Shown here piece after piece: positions 44,821 through 52,686 of a stretch of DNA of 64,000 nucleotides (position 1 is the first letter of the stretch; each line of letters starts with the position of its first letter). This DNA comes from Chromobacterium alkanivorans. GTDB taxonomy: Bacteria; Pseudomonadota; Gammaproteobacteria; Burkholderiales; Chromobacteriaceae. The position numbers were made by a program, and so were the translations under genes. Under the pieces are notes generated by a model. It saw nothing but the letters and a program-made list of their open reading frames with translations, searched no databases and had not been told where the DNA came from. The stretch is taken from the NCBI RefSeq assembly GCF_016937655.1, contig NZ_JAFHKL010000003.1:186001-250000 (forward strand), read 5' to 3'.

Positions 44821-45945
44821 CTAGCCCGCGCCCTCCCGCGGCCACTCCGGGAACAGCGTCTCGGCCAGGTGCATCGCGCGTATCGGCAAGCGATGCGCCC
44901 AGGGGCGCACCTGGGCGGCGCAGCGGCGCCAATGCTCGTGGGTGAACATGCGGCTGGGCGCGCTGGCCACCCATACCGCCAGCACCAGCGCGGCGCGCAG
45001 GGTGTCCGGGTCCGTGCTCAGGCCGACATTGGCCTGCGCCGCGGCGTGGATGGCCTCGCTGACCGGCAGCGGCGCCTCGGGCGCGAAGCCCAGCCGCGCC
45101 AGCGCCGCGCCCACTTCCGGCGCGCGGACGGGCTCCGCCGCGCAGGAACGGGCGGCGGCCAGCAGCAGGCCGGCCGCTTGCGCCGCGCCGCCCATGCCCC
45201 ACTCCGCCAGCAAGGCCTGGGCCGCGCGCGGCGCCGGCCAGTTTGGCGTCGCCGCCATGTCGCCGTCGCGATGCAGGCCGCGCTCGGCCGGGTCGGACGC
45301 GGCGAGCGCGGCGTCCGGAAACAGCTGCGCCAGGGTTTGCCTCACCCCGCGCTCCACCGCCGGGGTATTGCCCTGGTGCCAGAAATTGAAGATCAGCGCG
45401 TCGCGCGGCTGCCGCGTCAACGCCGACACCGAATGGTAGGAGTGGGCGCTCATCTCGAAGCCGAAGGCCATATTGGGATAGGGGCGGATGCTCTGGTAGA
45501 CGGCGTCCGGCTCGTCGCCGGCGTGGATATTGAGCAGGCCGCCGTCCTCCGGGCTATGGCCGCGGGTGAATTGCACCACCACGCGATAGCCTTCGTAGCC
45601 TAGGCCGGGATTGTCGTTGTGCACGCCTATGCGCTGGCCCGGCACCATGCGGTGGCCCAGCACCTGGATATCCTCCGCGGACAGCGGCACTTCGAACAGA
45701 ATCTGCATCTGCTCGCGCAAGTCCTCCAGGAAGTCGTCCCGCACAAAGGCCGGCGCGTCCGGCCGCAGCTGGTAGAGCCGGCGCAGATCCAGCCGGTAGG
45801 TGACGAAGAAATCGCCCGTCCGCTCCTCCCAGGGCAGCGGTCCGCTCAGCACCGCGCCGGCTTGCTCGGCCACCTTCTCGTCGAAGGTGTCGAAGCAGAG
45901 GAAGTGGCGGTACGGTTGCTCGAAGAACAGCACGTTTTCCAACAT
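44821..45945 (-). CDS. 2-oxoglutarate/Fe(II) oxygenase of the RiPP-like operon
   Basis: A 374-residue protein. The first ~195 residues form a prolyl-hydroxylase-like 2OG-Fe(II) domain: iron ligands H109 and D111 in RIGVHNDNPG and H171 in AHSYHSVSA, with R181 (RQPRDALIFNFW) placed to bind 2-oxoglutarate. The remaining ~180 residues are Ala-rich, helical and not recognised; they could bind the peptide. It is the last gene of the eight-gene operon, 9 nt after the HExxH gene. It would hydroxylate or otherwise oxidise the precursor peptide, which is inference from context. Confidence 0.82.
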   Translation of the reverse strand: MLENVLFFEQPYRHFLCFDTFDEKVAEQAGAVLSGPLPWEERTGDFFVTYRLDLRRLYQLRPDAPAFVRDDFLEDLREQMQILFEVPLSAEDIQVLGHRMVPGQRIGVHNDNPGLGYEGYRVVVQFTRGHSPEDGGLLNIHAGDEPDAVYQSIRPYPNMAFGFEMSAHSYHSVSALTRQPRDALIFNFWHQGNTPAVERGVRQTLAQLFPDAALAASDPAERGLHRDGDMAATPNWPAPRAAQALLAEWGMGGAAQAAGLLLAAARSCAAEPVRAPEVGAALARLGFAPEAPLPVSEAIHAAAQANVGLSTDPDTLRAALVLAVWVASAPSRMFTHEHWRRCAAQVRPWAHRLPIRAMHLAETLFPEWPREGAG

Positions 45946-45954
45946 GGTTTTCCC

Positions 45955-47190
45955 CTATGCGCAATGCAGCGCGGCGTCGCGGCCGGCCAGCGCGCGGAAC
46001 TGGTCCGCCCGCAGCGCCAGCGGCCGCCACAGCGCCTGCCCCAACTCGGTCAACGCCCGCGCCCGATCCAGCGAGTCCTCCATCCGCGCGCGCCAGTCCT
46101 CCAGTTCCGCCACATTGCGCGCCAGCTCGCTCCGCACCGCGACGCCGGCCATGATCAGCCGGTAATAGAAAATCAGCACGTTGACGAAGGCGTGGTGGGC
46201 CTTGAGGATGCCCAGCGTCGGCCTTTGCACGCCGCGCGCCGGGGAATGGAAGCTTTCGCCCAGCGCGGGATCGCTCAACGGCCCCATCGCCGCCAGCTGG
46301 TGCAGATAATCGTGGCTGACTTCGTGCACCAGGGTTTCGGCGCAACGCAAGGGGTCCGGGTGAATGGTCATGTACAGCGCGCCGTTGAGCATGGAATAGG
46401 TTTCGCTGTTGAACTTGCCCGGCTCCAGCCGCAGCGGCGACACCACCCGCAACAGGCGGGCTATCCAGCGGAGGTAGGCCGGGGAATGCAGGGCGATCAG
46501 CGTCACCGCCCGGCCCAGCACGGCGGCGCAGCCGGGACTGGGCGGCACTACCTCCGGGTCAGGGTTCAGCAGGCTGCGCGGCAAGGGCCGCAGCACGATG
46601 TCCGGCCCGGCCTCGCCCAGGGCGACGACCGGCAGCTTGCGCGCCGGGCCGGTCACGCTGCGCCAGCCCTCGTCCGTACGTTCGAAAGCGCAGCCGCGTT
46701 GCGTGTGCGCGGCGGTGTCCAGCCGGATTTCCAGCCGTTCCGCGTCGCCGCTGACGCGGTAGGCCACGGCGGGCGGCAGCGCGTAGCCGGCGAAGCCCAG
46801 CGCCAGCGGCCGGGACAGCCGCAAGTGGCATTCGCGGCCGGGCCGGTGCGCGGCCCAGTGCAGCGCGCATTGCAGCGCGCGCGACAGCAGCAGGTCCGGC
46901 TGGCGGGCCTCGTCCTCGCGCAGCGCCCGCAGATTGCAAAACGGGTGCGCGGCCAGCTCGCTCAGCCGCGCGGTCTCGGCCGCGTCGCCGCCGTCCGCGG
47001 CCAGCATGGCGGCGGCCATTTCCGACAAGGCCGGGGCCACGCCGGGCGCGTGGCGTTGCAGCAGCGGCCGCCAGTGCTCAAGAAAGGCGTTCAATTGCCG
47101 GCCGCGCAGCTGCCGCGTCCAGCCGGCGTGCCAGTCCTCGTCGAAGGCTTCGAAGGGGTTGGAATAGGCGCGGGCGATTTCAGGGGTCAT
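45955..47190 (-). CDS. HExxH-type putative peptide-modification enzyme 1
   Basis: A 411-residue protein of the HExxH peptide-modification family known from RiPP clusters, members of which have been described as 2-oxoglutarate-dependent peptide beta-hydroxylases. The metal motif is ETLVHEVSHDYLHQL, with HEVSH at residues 289-293. The family's downstream elements are present: SP at 316-317, RP at 323-324 and KAHHAFVNV at 330-337, which includes the likely third ligand region. The N-terminal ~220 residues are variable. The start overlaps the stop of the second HExxH gene (ATGA). It shares the same layout with that gene, so the two are paralogues that may act on different residues. Confidence 0.8.
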   Translation of the reverse strand: MTPEIARAYSNPFEAFDEDWHAGWTRQLRGRQLNAFLEHWRPLLQRHAPGVAPALSEMAAAMLAADGGDAAETARLSELAAHPFCNLRALREDEARQPDLLLSRALQCALHWAAHRPGRECHLRLSRPLALGFAGYALPPAVAYRVSGDAERLEIRLDTAAHTQRGCAFERTDEGWRSVTGPARKLPVVALGEAGPDIVLRPLPRSLLNPDPEVVPPSPGCAAVLGRAVTLIALHSPAYLRWIARLLRVVSPLRLEPGKFNSETYSMLNGALYMTIHPDPLRCAETLVHEVSHDYLHQLAAMGPLSDPALGESFHSPARGVQRPTLGILKAHHAFVNVLIFYYRLIMAGVAVRSELARNVAELEDWRARMEDSLDRARALTELGQALWRPLALRADQFRALAGRDAALHCA

Positions 47191-48338
47191 CGCGCGATCT
47201 CCTCGTTCAAGGCCGCCGCGGGCGTCGGCAGCGGCCGCAAGCGACGCTGCAGCGCGTCCAGGAAACGCCGCCCGGCCGGACTCAGGCTGCGCGCCCGCTC
47301 CAGCTCGGCGGCCATGCGCGGCAGCCAGTCGTTCAAATCCGCCATGTGGTGGCGCCAGTCGGCCTCCGCCAGCCGGCCGTTGCGCCGCAAGGCGTCGAAG
47401 AACAGCGCCACGTTGCCGAAGGCGTGGTAGGCCAGCAGCAGCATCGCGGCCGGCCGCCGGCGGCGCTTGACCGGGGAATACAGCCATTCTTCGGCGCCGC
47501 GCTCGCTCAGCGGAAACAGCCGGTCCAGCAAGTGGAAGTGCTGATGGCTGGCTTCGTGGACCAGGGTTTCCGCCATGTCCAGCGGCGAGGCGAACAGCGT
47601 CATCGACACCAGCCCCGGATAATGCAGGCTGCTCCAGCTGGACACCTGGCCGCCGCTTCGCCGCAGCGGCCGGACCTGGCGCACCAGGCGGCGCACCCAG
47701 GGTCCGTAGGCCGGCGCGCCCTGCTCGATCAAGGCCAGCCCGGCGGCCAGCGCTCGGCCGGCCTCCGCGTCCGGATCGCCGGCGGCTTGCTGGCGGTCGT
47801 CCGGGGTGCGCGCCGGATAGGCGGCCAGCGCCGGGCTTCTATCCGCCCCGCCCCAAGGCCGCGACTCAATGCTCAATGCCAGCCGCGCGCCGTCGGCGCC
47901 GGCGGCGCTCAGGTTCAGCCGCCGTCCGTCCGCGGCGACGCAGAGCGCGCGGACGTCGGCGATCCGGTCCGGCAGCGTCAGCGCGCGCGCCGGGCTCCAA
48001 TGCGCGCGCCACTCGCCGGCGACGCCGCTCTGGTGCGCGTGCCAGGCGATCTCCAGCGCGCAGGCCAGCAGGAAGCCGGCGCGGGGCTGGCGTTCGGCCT
48101 GGGCCAGCGCGCCCAGCGACGGATGCCACCAGCGTTCGAAGTCCGGCTCCGCCTCGGCCATGGCGCTCAGCGCCCGCGCCGCGCCCGCCGGCAAGGCGAT
48201 GGCCGGCGCGAGGCGTTCGAGAAAGGCGCGCAGGCTGCGCCGCCAGGCCTGGGCCGCGCAGCTTTCCAGCAGCGCCAGCCCGTCCGGATCGCCCGGGCAG
48301 GCGGCGCTGGCGGCGAGTTCGTCAAACGGGGTGTCCAT
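47187..48338 (-). CDS. HExxH-type putative peptide-modification enzyme 2
   Basis: A 383-residue paralogue of the neighbouring HExxH protein. HEASH is at residues 261-265 in ETLVHEASHQHFHLLDRLFPL-type context, followed by YSPVKRRRRPAAMLLLAYHA (SP at 288-289, RP at 295-296, HAF at 305-307). These conserved blocks match its neighbour while the N-terminal halves differ. Its start lies 17 nt inside the upstream gene, so translation is coupled. The expected reaction is hydroxylation at Asp, Asn or His side chains of the precursor, based on the family. Which residues are modified is not visible. Confidence 0.8.
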   Translation of the reverse strand: MDTPFDELAASAACPGDPDGLALLESCAAQAWRRSLRAFLERLAPAIALPAGAARALSAMAEAEPDFERWWHPSLGALAQAERQPRAGFLLACALEIAWHAHQSGVAGEWRAHWSPARALTLPDRIADVRALCVAADGRRLNLSAAGADGARLALSIESRPWGGADRSPALAAYPARTPDDRQQAAGDPDAEAGRALAAGLALIEQGAPAYGPWVRRLVRQVRPLRRSGGQVSSWSSLHYPGLVSMTLFASPLDMAETLVHEASHQHFHLLDRLFPLSERGAEEWLYSPVKRRRRPAAMLLLAYHAFGNVALFFDALRRNGRLAEADWRHHMADLNDWLPRMAAELERARSLSPAGRRFLDALQRRLRPLPTPAAALNEEIAR

Positions 48339-49248
48339 CGTCGCTGCCCGCGGTGAAGTCGAAGGTTTCCACGCCGCTCACCGCCTGGCCGCCGCGCTCG
48401 AGCCGGCCGGGCCGGCGCTCCACCCGCTCGGCGCCGCCCAGCGCGGCGCGGAAGGCGGCGGAGCCGCCCAAGAGCAGCAGGCCGCCGTCCGCCAGCGGCT
48501 GGCCGTAAACCAGTCCCAGCCGCGGATGACGCAGCACCAGGCTGCGCAGATGGCGCACCGCGGCCAGGCCGAAGCCGGGGTCTAGCCGGCACAGCGCCTC
48601 CCAATGGCGCATCGCCTGGGCGCGGCTGGCCGCGCAGTCGGCGCGGCAGGGAAAGTGGCTGAGCAGATGCCAGCCGAACACGTCCAGCATGGTGTTGGTC
48701 CAGTACGGCGACGCGCCGCCGTCGCCGGCGAAGGCCGGCTCCAGCCGCGCGTGGTGATGCTCGCGATGCGCCAGATAGGCTTGCACGCAGCAGTCCGGAT
48801 AGCCCAGCAGGCGGCCGGCGATCAGGTCGTCGTCGGTGAAGCGCGCGGCCAGCTCCGCCAGTTCCCCGTCGCGGGCGGCGAAGACGAAGGCGCGCGCGTC
48901 CGGCGCGGCCGCCTCGTCGCTGGCCACGGCGGACACCACGTAGTCGTCGGCGTCCGCCACCGCCGGCCGCAGCGCCCGTTCCCAGCGGCGGGCGGCCAGG
49001 CCCAGCCGCCGCAGCGCGCCGATCACGCGCTCCGCGTCGCGGTAGGCGCAGGACACCCGCGCCAGCGGCTTGGCGCCGGCCAGGGTCAGCGCCAGGTCCA
49101 CCCGCGCCGCCTGGGTCAGCTGCGGCAGCACGGCGCGCAAACCCTCGGGCGAGGCGGCGGCCGCCGCGGCTATTGAAAGGCCACCAAATGCCAGCGTTCC
49201 GTGGGCAGCCTCGCCACTTCGCGCCCGTCCCGCGCACTGAGCACGCAT
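48322..49248 (-). CDS. GYPxCC-motif protein 2 (DUF483-like) of the RiPP-like operon
   Basis: A 308-residue protein of unknown function. Key features are GRLLGYPDCCVQAYLAHRE (Cys153-Cys154) and LLSHFPCRADCAAS (Cys201, Cys205), four Cys that could bind a metal or form redox pairs. The GYPxCC block recalls the DUF483 family, an assignment I hold loosely. The same motifs occur in the preceding gene. The ATG at 49248 has a perfect AGGAGG 4 nt upstream, although this means a 79-nt overlap with the upstream gene. A shorter start near LAFGGL would also fit. It may be a partner or chaperone of the radical SAM enzymes. Confidence 0.65.
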   Translation of the reverse strand: MRAQCAGRARSGEAAHGTLAFGGLSIAAAAAASPEGLRAVLPQLTQAARVDLALTLAGAKPLARVSCAYRDAERVIGALRRLGLAARRWERALRPAVADADDYVVSAVASDEAAAPDARAFVFAARDGELAELAARFTDDDLIAGRLLGYPDCCVQAYLAHREHHHARLEPAFAGDGGASPYWTNTMLDVFGWHLLSHFPCRADCAASRAQAMRHWEALCRLDPGFGLAAVRHLRSLVLRHPRLGLVYGQPLADGGLLLLGGSAAFRAALGGAERVERRPGRLERGGQAVSGVETFDFTAGSDDGHPV

Positions 49249-50069
49249 AAGTCCTCCTGTTGCCATGCGATGCAATCGCCCTGGTCCAGCCGGGCCTCCG
49301 GCAGACGGTCGCTGGCGCGCAACGGCCGCCAGCCCTGATAGAACACCGCGTCGCCCACGCCGCCGCCGTAGAGCTGGGCGCCGAAATTGCCGTAACGCCG
49401 CGCCTCCGGCGGCTCTTCCTCGTCGCGCAGCAGCAGCGGCAGCGGCAGCAGGCGCTCCAGCTGGGCGGCGAAGGCCGGGACGGCGTCGCGCAGCGCGTCC
49501 AGCAGCGCCGCGGCGTAGTCTATGCTGGCGCGGCAGCCCAGATGGCAGGGGAAGTGGGAGATCAGGTAATACGGCGAGCCGCGCCCCACCTCCATCTCGG
49601 TCAGGAACACATTGAGCCGCCAGTCGCGCCCGCCCGGGGTGCGCGCCACCCGCAGCAGATCCGTCATCGGCGCGGCGCCGAAGTATTCGTTGGCGGCGAT
49701 GCAGCAGGCCGGATAGCCCAGCGCCCGCCCCAGCGCCACATTGTCTTGCCGCCGCTGGGCGTCCAGCCCCTGTTCCAGCGCCTCCGCGTCCCGCGCGTAA
49801 TAGACCCGCGCGTCGCTGCGGCTGAAGGCGGCGCGCTCCGCCGCGGTGGCGTGGCGGTAGCCCCAGTCGTCCGGCGGCGGCACGTATTGGCCGTGGCGCA
49901 GGCCGCAGGCGTCCAGCAGCGCGCACAGCCGCGCGGCGCTGTCGCCGCCGGCGGTGAAACGCGCCAGCGGCTTGAGGCCGGCCAGCACCGCCAGCGCCTC
50001 CACCGCGATGCGCGCGCCTTCGCCGCCGGCCAGCAACTCGCCGGCGAGGAGGTCTCGGGCGGCGCTCAT
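49170..50069 (-). CDS. GYPxCC-motif protein 1 (DUF483-like) of the RiPP-like operon
   Basis: A 299-residue paralogue of the next gene. It has GRALGYPACCIAANEYF (Cys122-Cys123) and YLISHFPCHLGCRAS (Cys175, Cys179). An N-terminal helical region with AVLAGLKPLARFTAGG matches LTLAGAKPLARVS of its neighbour. The C-terminal third (YGNFGAQLYGGGVGDAVFYQ) also has a counterpart there. No catalytic motif is known. The start overlaps the radical SAM stop by 4 nt (ATGA). The stable pairing of two such proteins with radical SAM and HExxH genes points to a heteromeric accessory or metalloenzyme complex. This is inference. Confidence 0.68.
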   Translation of the reverse strand: MSAARDLLAGELLAGGEGARIAVEALAVLAGLKPLARFTAGGDSAARLCALLDACGLRHGQYVPPPDDWGYRHATAAERAAFSRSDARVYYARDAEALEQGLDAQRRQDNVALGRALGYPACCIAANEYFGAAPMTDLLRVARTPGGRDWRLNVFLTEMEVGRGSPYYLISHFPCHLGCRASIDYAAALLDALRDAVPAFAAQLERLLPLPLLLRDEEEPPEARRYGNFGAQLYGGGVGDAVFYQGWRPLRASDRLPEARLDQGDCIAWQQEDLCVLSARDGREVARLPTERWHLVAFQ

Positions 50070-51574
50070 TGGGTGCTCATCCGGATGATGGTCAGCGCCT
50101 GGTCGACGCGCTGCGGCCGCTCGCGCATCAGCTTCACCACGAAGTCGAACAGGTGCCGGGTACGCTGACAGCAGGAGCTGGTCAAGGGCTGCGGGTCCAG
50201 CGAATGGGTTTCGCCCTTGCTGACGATGGGGGACACGCCGCAATAAGGCCGGTAGGCGCACACCTGGCAGGCGTCGTGCTCGCGCAGCGAGTAGGACACC
50301 AGCTGGCGCGCCTTGTCGGAGCTGACCGCGGCGGCGTAGCTGTCGGTGTGCACGTTGCCGATGCGGAAATCGGCGTGGCCGCGGCCCTCGTCGCAGCCGT
50401 AGACGTTGCCCAGGTGGTCGTAGGCCAGATTGCCCAGCACCATGCCGCTGGGGTTGCGGAAGTCCACGTATTTGACGTCGCGGTTGTTGAACAGCTTTTC
50501 CAGCGCCAGCGAGAAATAGCGTTCTTCCAGCAGAATGCCCTGGTCCCACAGCGAGAAGATGTAGTCCAGCGCGTCGCGCCAGGCGTCGAAGAACTCGTCC
50601 ATCTCCATGCCCACGCTGTCCCATTTGCCCTTGGCGAAACCCATTTTCTGCACCGGGGAGAAGAAGATGGACGACTGTCCTTCCGCCACCGCGAAATCGA
50701 CGTAGTCGCGCAGCTTGTGCAGATTGTTGCGCCCCACCACGATCAGCGAGGGCACGTCCAGGCCGCGTTCTCGCATGCGGGCGCGGTTGCGGCGGATGTC
50801 GTCCCAATGGCCGCGGCCGTCCCAGTCCACGCGCAGCGACGGATGCTCCGCGGCGTCGAACTCGATGGAGGTGGTGATGTTGATGCGGCTGGCCGCCAGG
50901 TAGTCCAGCACCTCGTCCGGCAGCTCCACGCCGTTGCTGACGATGGAGAAGGACAGGGCGCGCTTGTGCGCCAGGTTCTTGATCATCGCGTAGGCGTGCA
51001 GATAGCGCACCGCGCCGAAGTTGAGCGTGGCTTCGCCGCCCTGGAATTCGAAATGGATGCGCGAGGACGGCGATTGGTAGGCGAAGTCGACGATGGCGCG
51101 CGCGGTGGCCTCGTCCAGGTCGTAGCGGGCCGGGTCCGAGCTGTCGCGCACCACGGCGGCGTGGCAGTAGGCGCAGCGCAGATTGCAGCGCCGCGTCATG
51201 CCGATGATGTGCAGCGCGGTGCCGGGAAAATAATTGGCGGACCAGTCTTCGTAGGCGCGCATCACCGCGCCGGCGTTGCGCGCGGTGAGGATCAGACCGC
51301 GCTCCTCCAGCATGTCGTGCAAGGCCCTGGGCAGGGCGATGCTGCGCAGCGCGCGGTATTCGTCCCGGCTCAGCAGCGCCCAGCTGCCCTGGTCGCTGGA
51401 CAGGAAGACGCCGTCGCCGACGTCGCGGGCGCGGTAATTGGGCTTCCAGCGGTCGCGCAGCCGGAAGTCGGCGAAAATGTCCTCCATGCCGGCCCGGTCC
51501 GGCTGGGCGGGGGCCGGAGCCGCGCGCGGCGCCTGCGCTTCAATCGGGCGAATCGGGGTGACGACGTGGTTCAT
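50066..51574 (-). CDS. Radical SAM peptide maturase with SPASM-like C-terminus (HxsB-like)
   Basis: A 502-residue radical SAM enzyme. The 4Fe-4S/SAM motif is TRRCNLRCAYCHAAVV with C130, C134 and C137. The FEFQGGEATLNF segment gives the SAM-binding GGE. The C-terminus carries many Cys (VYGCDEG, ACQVCAYRPYCGVSP, TSSCCQR), a SPASM-type set for auxiliary clusters as in peptide-modifying maturases. The ~110 N-terminal residues include FLSSDQGSWALLSRDEY, similar to the HxsB group of the His-Xaa-Ser system, but the operon has no HxsD and no His-Xaa-Ser repeat precursor. It probably installs a C-C, C-N or epimer modification on the precursor. Confidence 0.85.
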   Translation of the reverse strand: MNHVVTPIRPIEAQAPRAAPAPAQPDRAGMEDIFADFRLRDRWKPNYRARDVGDGVFLSSDQGSWALLSRDEYRALRSIALPRALHDMLEERGLILTARNAGAVMRAYEDWSANYFPGTALHIIGMTRRCNLRCAYCHAAVVRDSSDPARYDLDEATARAIVDFAYQSPSSRIHFEFQGGEATLNFGAVRYLHAYAMIKNLAHKRALSFSIVSNGVELPDEVLDYLAASRINITTSIEFDAAEHPSLRVDWDGRGHWDDIRRNRARMRERGLDVPSLIVVGRNNLHKLRDYVDFAVAEGQSSIFFSPVQKMGFAKGKWDSVGMEMDEFFDAWRDALDYIFSLWDQGILLEERYFSLALEKLFNNRDVKYVDFRNPSGMVLGNLAYDHLGNVYGCDEGRGHADFRIGNVHTDSYAAAVSSDKARQLVSYSLREHDACQVCAYRPYCGVSPIVSKGETHSLDPQPLTSSCCQRTRHLFDFVVKLMRERPQRVDQALTIIRMSTQ

Positions 51575-51600
51575 GACGGGCCTCGCGGACGGGTGACGGG

Positions 51601-52596
51601 TTAGGCGATCAGATAGAGTTGCGGATGCTGGCGCGAGAAGCTGGCGATGAGGCCCAGCGAGGACAGGTCCTGGTGATCGAACAACACCCGCAGAAAGGGC
51701 TTGTCGCGCCGCGGCTGATAGCGCTCCAGCGCGGCGACGCGCACCTCGTCTATCAGCTCCTCCGGGATTTCGGCCAGCGGCCGCACCCAGTCCTTGCCGT
51801 GGCGGATCAGCGCGCCGCGCTCGGCGCCCGGACAGGCGTCGGCCAGCCGGCAGCCGCGGCAGGCGCGGGTTTTTTCGTACCAGGGATGGGTGTCCACCGC
51901 CGGATCGGAATCGCGGATCAGCAGGTCCAGGAAGTCCGGGATCAGGCAAGGCGCCAGTTTCTCCAGCGTCACCGGCACGCCCAGCGCGCGGAACAGCGGC
52001 ACGATGGTGCGCAGCCGTTCGCGCACCAGCGCCGGATCGGCGATGGAGTCGATGAATTTGCCGGTGCGCACGCTGCCGCTGAACTTGAGCCGCGAGGAGC
52101 CGGCCTCCACCGCGCTCACGCCGGTGGCCAGCAGGTGTTCGACGTTTTCCGCCAGGATCACGATATTGGTCTGGATGTCGAAGCCCAGCTCGCTGAGGTG
52201 GCGGATACCCCGCAGGGTTTGCCGGAACGCGCCCTCGCGCACGCCGTTGAGCTTGTCGTGCAGCTCGGCGTTGTGGCCCATCAGGCTAGTGCGCACTTCC
52301 AGCCGGCCGTCGGCCATGGCCGCCAGCCGCTCCGCCGCCGGGCGGTGGGAGAACAGCCGCACATTGGAGGCCAGGCTGACGCGGCGGCCGGTTTTCAGCG
52401 CCTCGCTCAGCACCTGCCAGAACACCGGGTCTATGGTGGGTTCGCCGCCGAAGATGTCCACTTCCTCGTCCGGCGCCGCCCGCTCAAGCTCGGCCACGAT
52501 CTCCTCCAGCGGCCGGAAGGCGCGCTGGGCGATCTCGTCGTCCACGATGCAGAAGAAACACTTGTTGTTGCAGGAAGCCGTCAGCCGGATGATCAT
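51601..52596 (-). CDS. Radical SAM enzyme (second maturase)
   Basis: A 331-residue radical SAM protein with the motif at the very N-terminus: MIIRLTASCNNKCFFCIVDD (C9, C13, C16). VDIFGGEPTIDPVFW supplies the SAM-binding GGEP. The C-terminal region holds RACRGCRLADACPG (~245-260), a compact Cys set that could bind one auxiliary cluster. The short N-terminus differs from typical SPASM maturases and suggests it works with the larger enzyme, as pairs do in the Hxs systems. It lies 90 nt after the precursor gene, from which it is separated by a perfect hairpin, and 26 nt before the larger enzyme gene. Confidence 0.85.
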   Translation of the reverse strand: MIIRLTASCNNKCFFCIVDDEIAQRAFRPLEEIVAELERAAPDEEVDIFGGEPTIDPVFWQVLSEALKTGRRVSLASNVRLFSHRPAAERLAAMADGRLEVRTSLMGHNAELHDKLNGVREGAFRQTLRGIRHLSELGFDIQTNIVILAENVEHLLATGVSAVEAGSSRLKFSGSVRTGKFIDSIADPALVRERLRTIVPLFRALGVPVTLEKLAPCLIPDFLDLLIRDSDPAVDTHPWYEKTRACRGCRLADACPGAERGALIRHGKDWVRPLAEIPEELIDEVRVAALERYQPRRDKPFLRVLFDHQDLSSLGLIASFSRQHPQLYLIA

Positions 52597-52644
52597 CGCC
52601 GTCGCCCCACCGAGGGGCCCGCAAGCGGGCCGCCAGAAAATCCG

Positions 52645-52670
52645 CCCCGGCGCGGCTGGCCGCGCCGGGG
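52645..52670 (-). promoter_or_regulatory. Perfect hairpin between precursor and radical SAM genes
   Basis: CCCCGGCGCGGC-tg-GCCGCGCCGGGG is a perfect 12-bp inverted repeat (26 nt). It has no T run in the direction of transcription. In RiPP operons such stems after the precursor gene raise precursor levels relative to enzymes by partial termination or mRNA protection; that role here is inference. Confidence 0.55.
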
Positions 52671-52686
52671 TCCGCTCGCCGCGCGG

